The notes below the pieces were generated by a model. The model saw only the letters and a list, made by a program, of their open reading frames with translations. It had not been told where the DNA came from and made no database searches. Below, in pieces: positions 60,652-64,000 of a stretch of 64,000 nucleotides of DNA (positions are counted from its first letter, which is position 1; each line of letters begins with the position of its first letter). The DNA is from Camillea tinctor (taxonomy: Eukaryota > Ascomycota > Sordariomycetes > Xylariales > Xylariaceae), in NCBI GenBank assembly GCA_022578605.1, contig MU394053.1, positions 888,229-952,228 on the forward strand, read 5' to 3'. Both the position numbers and the translations under genes were made by a program.

Positions 60652-62337
60652 TCATAAGAGCCAAGTGAACCAAGGTCGGCGGAGGGAAGTGGGCTGTTTG
60701 AGTTTGTTGAGGCAGTATCCGCCGTAGTTCTGCGTCTCCCTGCCGTCGCACTCGCAGCGGCAGCCGATACCGTTCTCCATTTCGGGAGACCAGGTGCTCG
60801 TCGTGCCATCAGCGTTGGTGCCGTTGCCTAGGAGCGGTGACTCGAGCAGCTGCCCACCCGGCGCATTGGCCGGGCACTGGAAAAGCCGGTCGTGCCGGTA
60901 GCCAAAGTCCTCAAAGTGGTGCACCTTACGTGGGTCCACAAACATGGCCACCGCGAGGGAGTGCACGGCCGCGTCGCCCCACTGTGGTTTTGGTATGTTA
61001 GTTAGATCCGATGGATTATGGAGTGAGGTAGATTTAAAGGATGGTGGCGTAAGTTGTAAGGATAATAGTATCCGTATAGAGATGAGAAGAATAAGGAGGG
61101 AAACGCGAAAATTCGCTTTAAGAGAGGTTATAAGACGGGAATAAAAAGGCATAATTAAATAGGAGATGCCAAAGAGAAAACGTACCCGCTCAAAGTAAAA
61201 TCCACCCTTCTTGTCCAGATACTCGACATAATCTTGATAAGCCCGGGTACGAAAGAAGTCCATATCGGCGATCTCAAAATTACTCCAGTAATGGCACAAG
61301 CTCCAAGTGTCGCCATGACGATCACGGTGCGGCAGCCAGCTAAGCAGGCTGCGGAAGGGGAACGGCATCCAAGAAGCCGAGACCATGGATTTCCACAGGT
61401 TGTTGGCGGGCACGCCCATCATTTCCTTCCAGTCGGCCGTGGCGCGGAAGAGGCCGGGGCACGACGCGCCAACCTCCCACAAGGCGATGGTGAAGCCGTA
61501 CACCTTCTTGTGCCGCGCCATCTGCACGAAAGGGTCGTAGGTGATGGCGCACGTGAAGTCCACGTCGGGCTCCAGCCGCCAGTACCACTTGTAACTTTTG
61601 AGGACATCGAGCTCGTAGAATTTGCTAATAAACCAAGACCGTGAGGACGATTGCCGGCGCGCGTTAGCCTTGTACAACTATTTTTTTTTCTTGAGAATAT
61701 CCGCCTTTCTATTACCCCCTTTCCCTGTCTTTTCCCTTGCCAGCGCGAACTGTTTGTACGGTGTGGCGCCCGTCTCTTCTTCCAGGAGCTGGAGAGGCTA
61801 GAAAGCTGGTGTTCAAAAAACTCACCCCGAATAGAACCGACACATATGGTGATACCCTTCCTCCCCGGCGTGTGGTGTACTTGTTTCGCCTTGTTGCCGG
61901 ATGTTCTCCTTGGCGGCAGCGGGATCAATCCAGTCGGGGTACGTCCACTGCTCGCGTGGTATAACTTCAAACATGGCCTTGCCACTAACGGTGGCATTCA
62001 GCTCTTGTATAAATAGGGGGTCCCACGGCTCGTCATTAAGAAACATAATTGGGTAATTAAACCACTTGTTAAAGTGCGATTCGATGGATATTATAGTCTT
62101 CTTGGCCTTCACCCGCTCGTGATTCCGCGCCAGCATAACGAATATGGCATTTTCGCGCTTCGCTCCGACATCCGGCTCCTGGCAAGTGGTAAAAAAGGGG
62201 GTGTCGAGCTCGCTCGCGGGCCGGGGCACGCTATACCGCCATAGGTGGACGATAACCTCAAAAACGAAGGGTGCGGCCACCGAGAGGAGCAGCCAGAGGG
62301 GTAGCCGTCGCGCAGGACGGATGAACCGCCTTAACAT
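60652..62337 (-). CDS. alpha-1,2-mannosyltransferase, KTR/KRE2 family (GT15)
   Basis: Exons 62337-61826, 61624-61186 and 60981-60652 give 426 residues. It is a type II Golgi protein: a short basic N-terminus (RRFIRPARR), then a signal anchor LPLWLLLSVAAPFVFEVIV. The catalytic domain shows NAIFVMLARNHE, ESHFNKWFNYPIMFLNDEPW, YHHMCRFYSGKFYE, the metal-binding EPDVDFTCAITYDPF and HYWSNFEIADMDFFR, HHFEDFGYRH and the C-terminal CRCECDG. GT15 enzymes add alpha-1,2-mannose from GDP-mannose to N- and O-glycans. SGKFYE across intron 1 resembles Ktr4-type members. Intron 1 (201 nt) was fixed by the frame SG|KFYELD. Confidence 0.95.
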
Positions 62338-64000
62338 GTTAAATGTTTTTTTTTAAATCGGGGTATAGATTAGTCGTCCAAGGCGTTCTTCAGACCATTG
62401 TCTGGAAGGTCGGTGTGGGTAACCAAATAAGAAGAAGCGAACCGATCTCGTGAAAAGCAATAGGTTAGGAGGTTAGGTAGGTTAGTGTAGTGTACAACAG
62501 GATGATGGTATTGCCTAGGTATTTAGGGTAATACGAGATAGAGACAGAAATTGGTTAGTTAGGTAGGTATTCAAGAATGAATGAAAGAAGGAAAAAAGAA
62601 AAAGAAAATAAAAAATAGTAGTAAATGTAAAACGGGAAAAGGGAAAAAAAGAAGAATTCGATCTTAATGCGCTTTCCCTTCCCCCAATTCTAGGCGTGGA
62701 TAAGAAAGATTAGGAAGGGGAAAAAAAAAGTAGCCAGGACAAGAGTGGAACATTCAATTAGGTTAGAGCCTAAGCCGCGTGCGTGCGTTGCGTGTGTCGT
62801 GTGCTACTTGTCCCGGTACTACACTGACTAGTGTAAAATAAGGGTAAAAGTGTAAAAGTTGACCATCAGGCTACAGAATTAAGTTGGGAAGTTCAGGGGT
62901 CAGGCTTCCGCTGAACGGAGTTAGGCGAATTAGGTTTGGGATGGTGAAAGTCTATTAAATTGAAAAATAGGGGACCTTACCCCTAATGTACACTACAATA
63001 GTATGTATATATACATACTTACATCGAGTACATACTTACATTATACTACCCTTTTTTTAACGACTAAACGCTAGACTAAAACTAGTTGTATGAACATACG
63101 TAAGAATCTATTTTATAGCACGAATTAGTCCGATCTAACTAATCGGTAGTGTGATCCATCACGTTGGAACTAGGAACAAGATAACATACACGGTACCGGC
63201 AATAAGAAAATGGTGATAAGATAGGATTCTTCCAACTCACCTATATTAGGTACATGATCTGTTGAGACGATGCTGGCTGGGCAATCCTACCTAGTAGTAA
63301 CCACCAGACCTACATCATTTGTAGCGGAATATGTCAGCCGAAAATGCTGACAGCACCAATTCCGTGTCCATAGCGCATTAACCTAGGGTAGATATTTCTA
63401 ACCACATCTTTCCATCGCTCGCTTTCTTTCTCAGCCTTTCGATCCTCTGTTAGTGTGAAACTGCGTTTCAAGCATAAACGCTCAAGAAGCTGTCGCACTA
63501 GATGAGTATAATAAAAGTAAAAATAAAAACAAAAGTCGTCATCAAAAGAATCGTGCTGTCTTGTTCTCTGCCACCTATAAGCAATGAATCCGAAGAAGGC
63601 GGTGTACTGTGGCCTACATAAGATACCAGTCCTATGCAACAAGGGGGGAGGGCCCTTGGGGATTGTATACGCGTATATTAGTATCTAGTATAGCATTGGT
63701 GGATAGAATTGTGTAGTGTAACCAACTTGAAATTGATTTCTCTGGCTTTTTTAAACACAATTAGGTAAATCCCTGTTTCCCGATTTCCATGCATTTCTAA
63801 AAATCCCGGTTAACTTTTGACTAGTTAGCCCGATTCGGAGCTTGGGCCACCTTCGGGTTTCTCGGAGCTGTCAAAACCCCACGTTCGCTAGCCTGAAGAA
63901 GTCCGGGTCCGCCTACTTACTTTACTTAACTTTACTTTACTTTCCCGCTTACTTACTCCAAAGCCTTGATATCCCTTCCGTCAAGTTCAAAACTTCCCTT
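62338..64000. other. upstream region of the mannosyltransferase, gene-free
   Basis: A 102-codon minus frame at 63334-63642 has no recognisable motif. The stretch has TAGGTA words near 62470-62570, and a TTACTTAACTTTACTTTAC repeat near the right edge. Confidence 0.45.

Noticed and set aside
61234..61644. 136-codon plus frame over the mannosyltransferase
   Set aside because: Antisense to conserved GT15 exon 2.
60652..62337. Second exon between 61826 and 61624 in the mannosyltransferase (frame FFEHQL...)
   Set aside because: It is Lys/Arg-rich and breaks the GT15 pattern; direct splicing gives MCRFYSG|KFYELD as expected.

Overview
The window is nuclear DNA of a filamentous ascomycete, most likely Pezizomycotina and perhaps Sordariomycetes. 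Genes are split by short GT-AG introns, mostly 50-150 nt and often with a CTAAC-type branch site. Fungal families are present: Zn2Cys6 factor, KTR/KRE2 mannosyltransferase, BEM46 hydrolase, PEX10, ERD1, LYAR-type protein and an NRPS-like reductase. There are two tRNA genes. Intergenic DNA is long and rich in pyrimidine tracts, microsatellites and a recurring TAGGTA/TACCTA word. The genus cannot be named from the sequence alone. Exon coordinates given in the entries were derived by hand from splice signals and reading-frame continuity. For each multi-exon gene the start and end are the first and last coding bases.

Layout. 1-6.9 kb is gene-poor, with tRNA-Gly(GCC) at 2.6 kb. 6.9-15.0 kb holds a FYVE+RING ubiquitin ligase (PIB1-like), a single-pass membrane protein with a fucose-lectin-like ectodomain, and an HSL-type alpha/beta hydrolase. 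15-18.2 kb is gene-free and contains a candidate 202-bp solo LTR. 18.2-33.0 kb is a compact six-gene cluster: Zn2Cys6 regulator (-), DgoD-type aldonate dehydratase (-), aldo-keto reductase (-), DHDPS-fold 2-keto-3-deoxy-acid aldolase (+), ACS-family MFS transporter (-), and a 1042-residue adenylation-thiolation-reductase enzyme (+). The AKR/aldolase and MFS/A-T-R pairs share divergent promoters that carry CGG-type words.

33-36 kb has an unrecognised coding remnant, a SnoaL/NTF2-like protein and an SRPBCC protein. 36.7-38.7 kb is damaged: an ORF with one in-frame TAG meets the 3' half of an AAA+ ATPase gene head to head, and both appear to lack their 5' exons. tRNA-Ile(AAU) and a foldback repeat follow, then a divergent pair of multi-pass membrane protein genes at 39.5-42.9 kb. 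47-62.4 kb is a conserved housekeeping block: BEM46-like hydrolase, LYAR-like protein, PEX10, ERD1-like protein and a KTR mannosyltransferase. PEX10, ERD1 and KTR look strongly GC-biased compared with the middle of the window.

How the genes may work together. The central cluster reads as a non-phosphorylating aldonate pathway. The transporter would bring in the acid. The dehydratase would make a 2-keto-3-deoxy acid, the aldolase would split it to pyruvate and glyceraldehyde, and the AKR would reduce glyceraldehyde to glycerol. The added A-T-R carboxylic acid reductase is not part of the known fungal galacturonate or galactonate routes. It makes this cluster the best candidate here for an undescribed system. 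A 10-N gap with a duplicated flank inside the LYAR gene intron is an assembly artefact.
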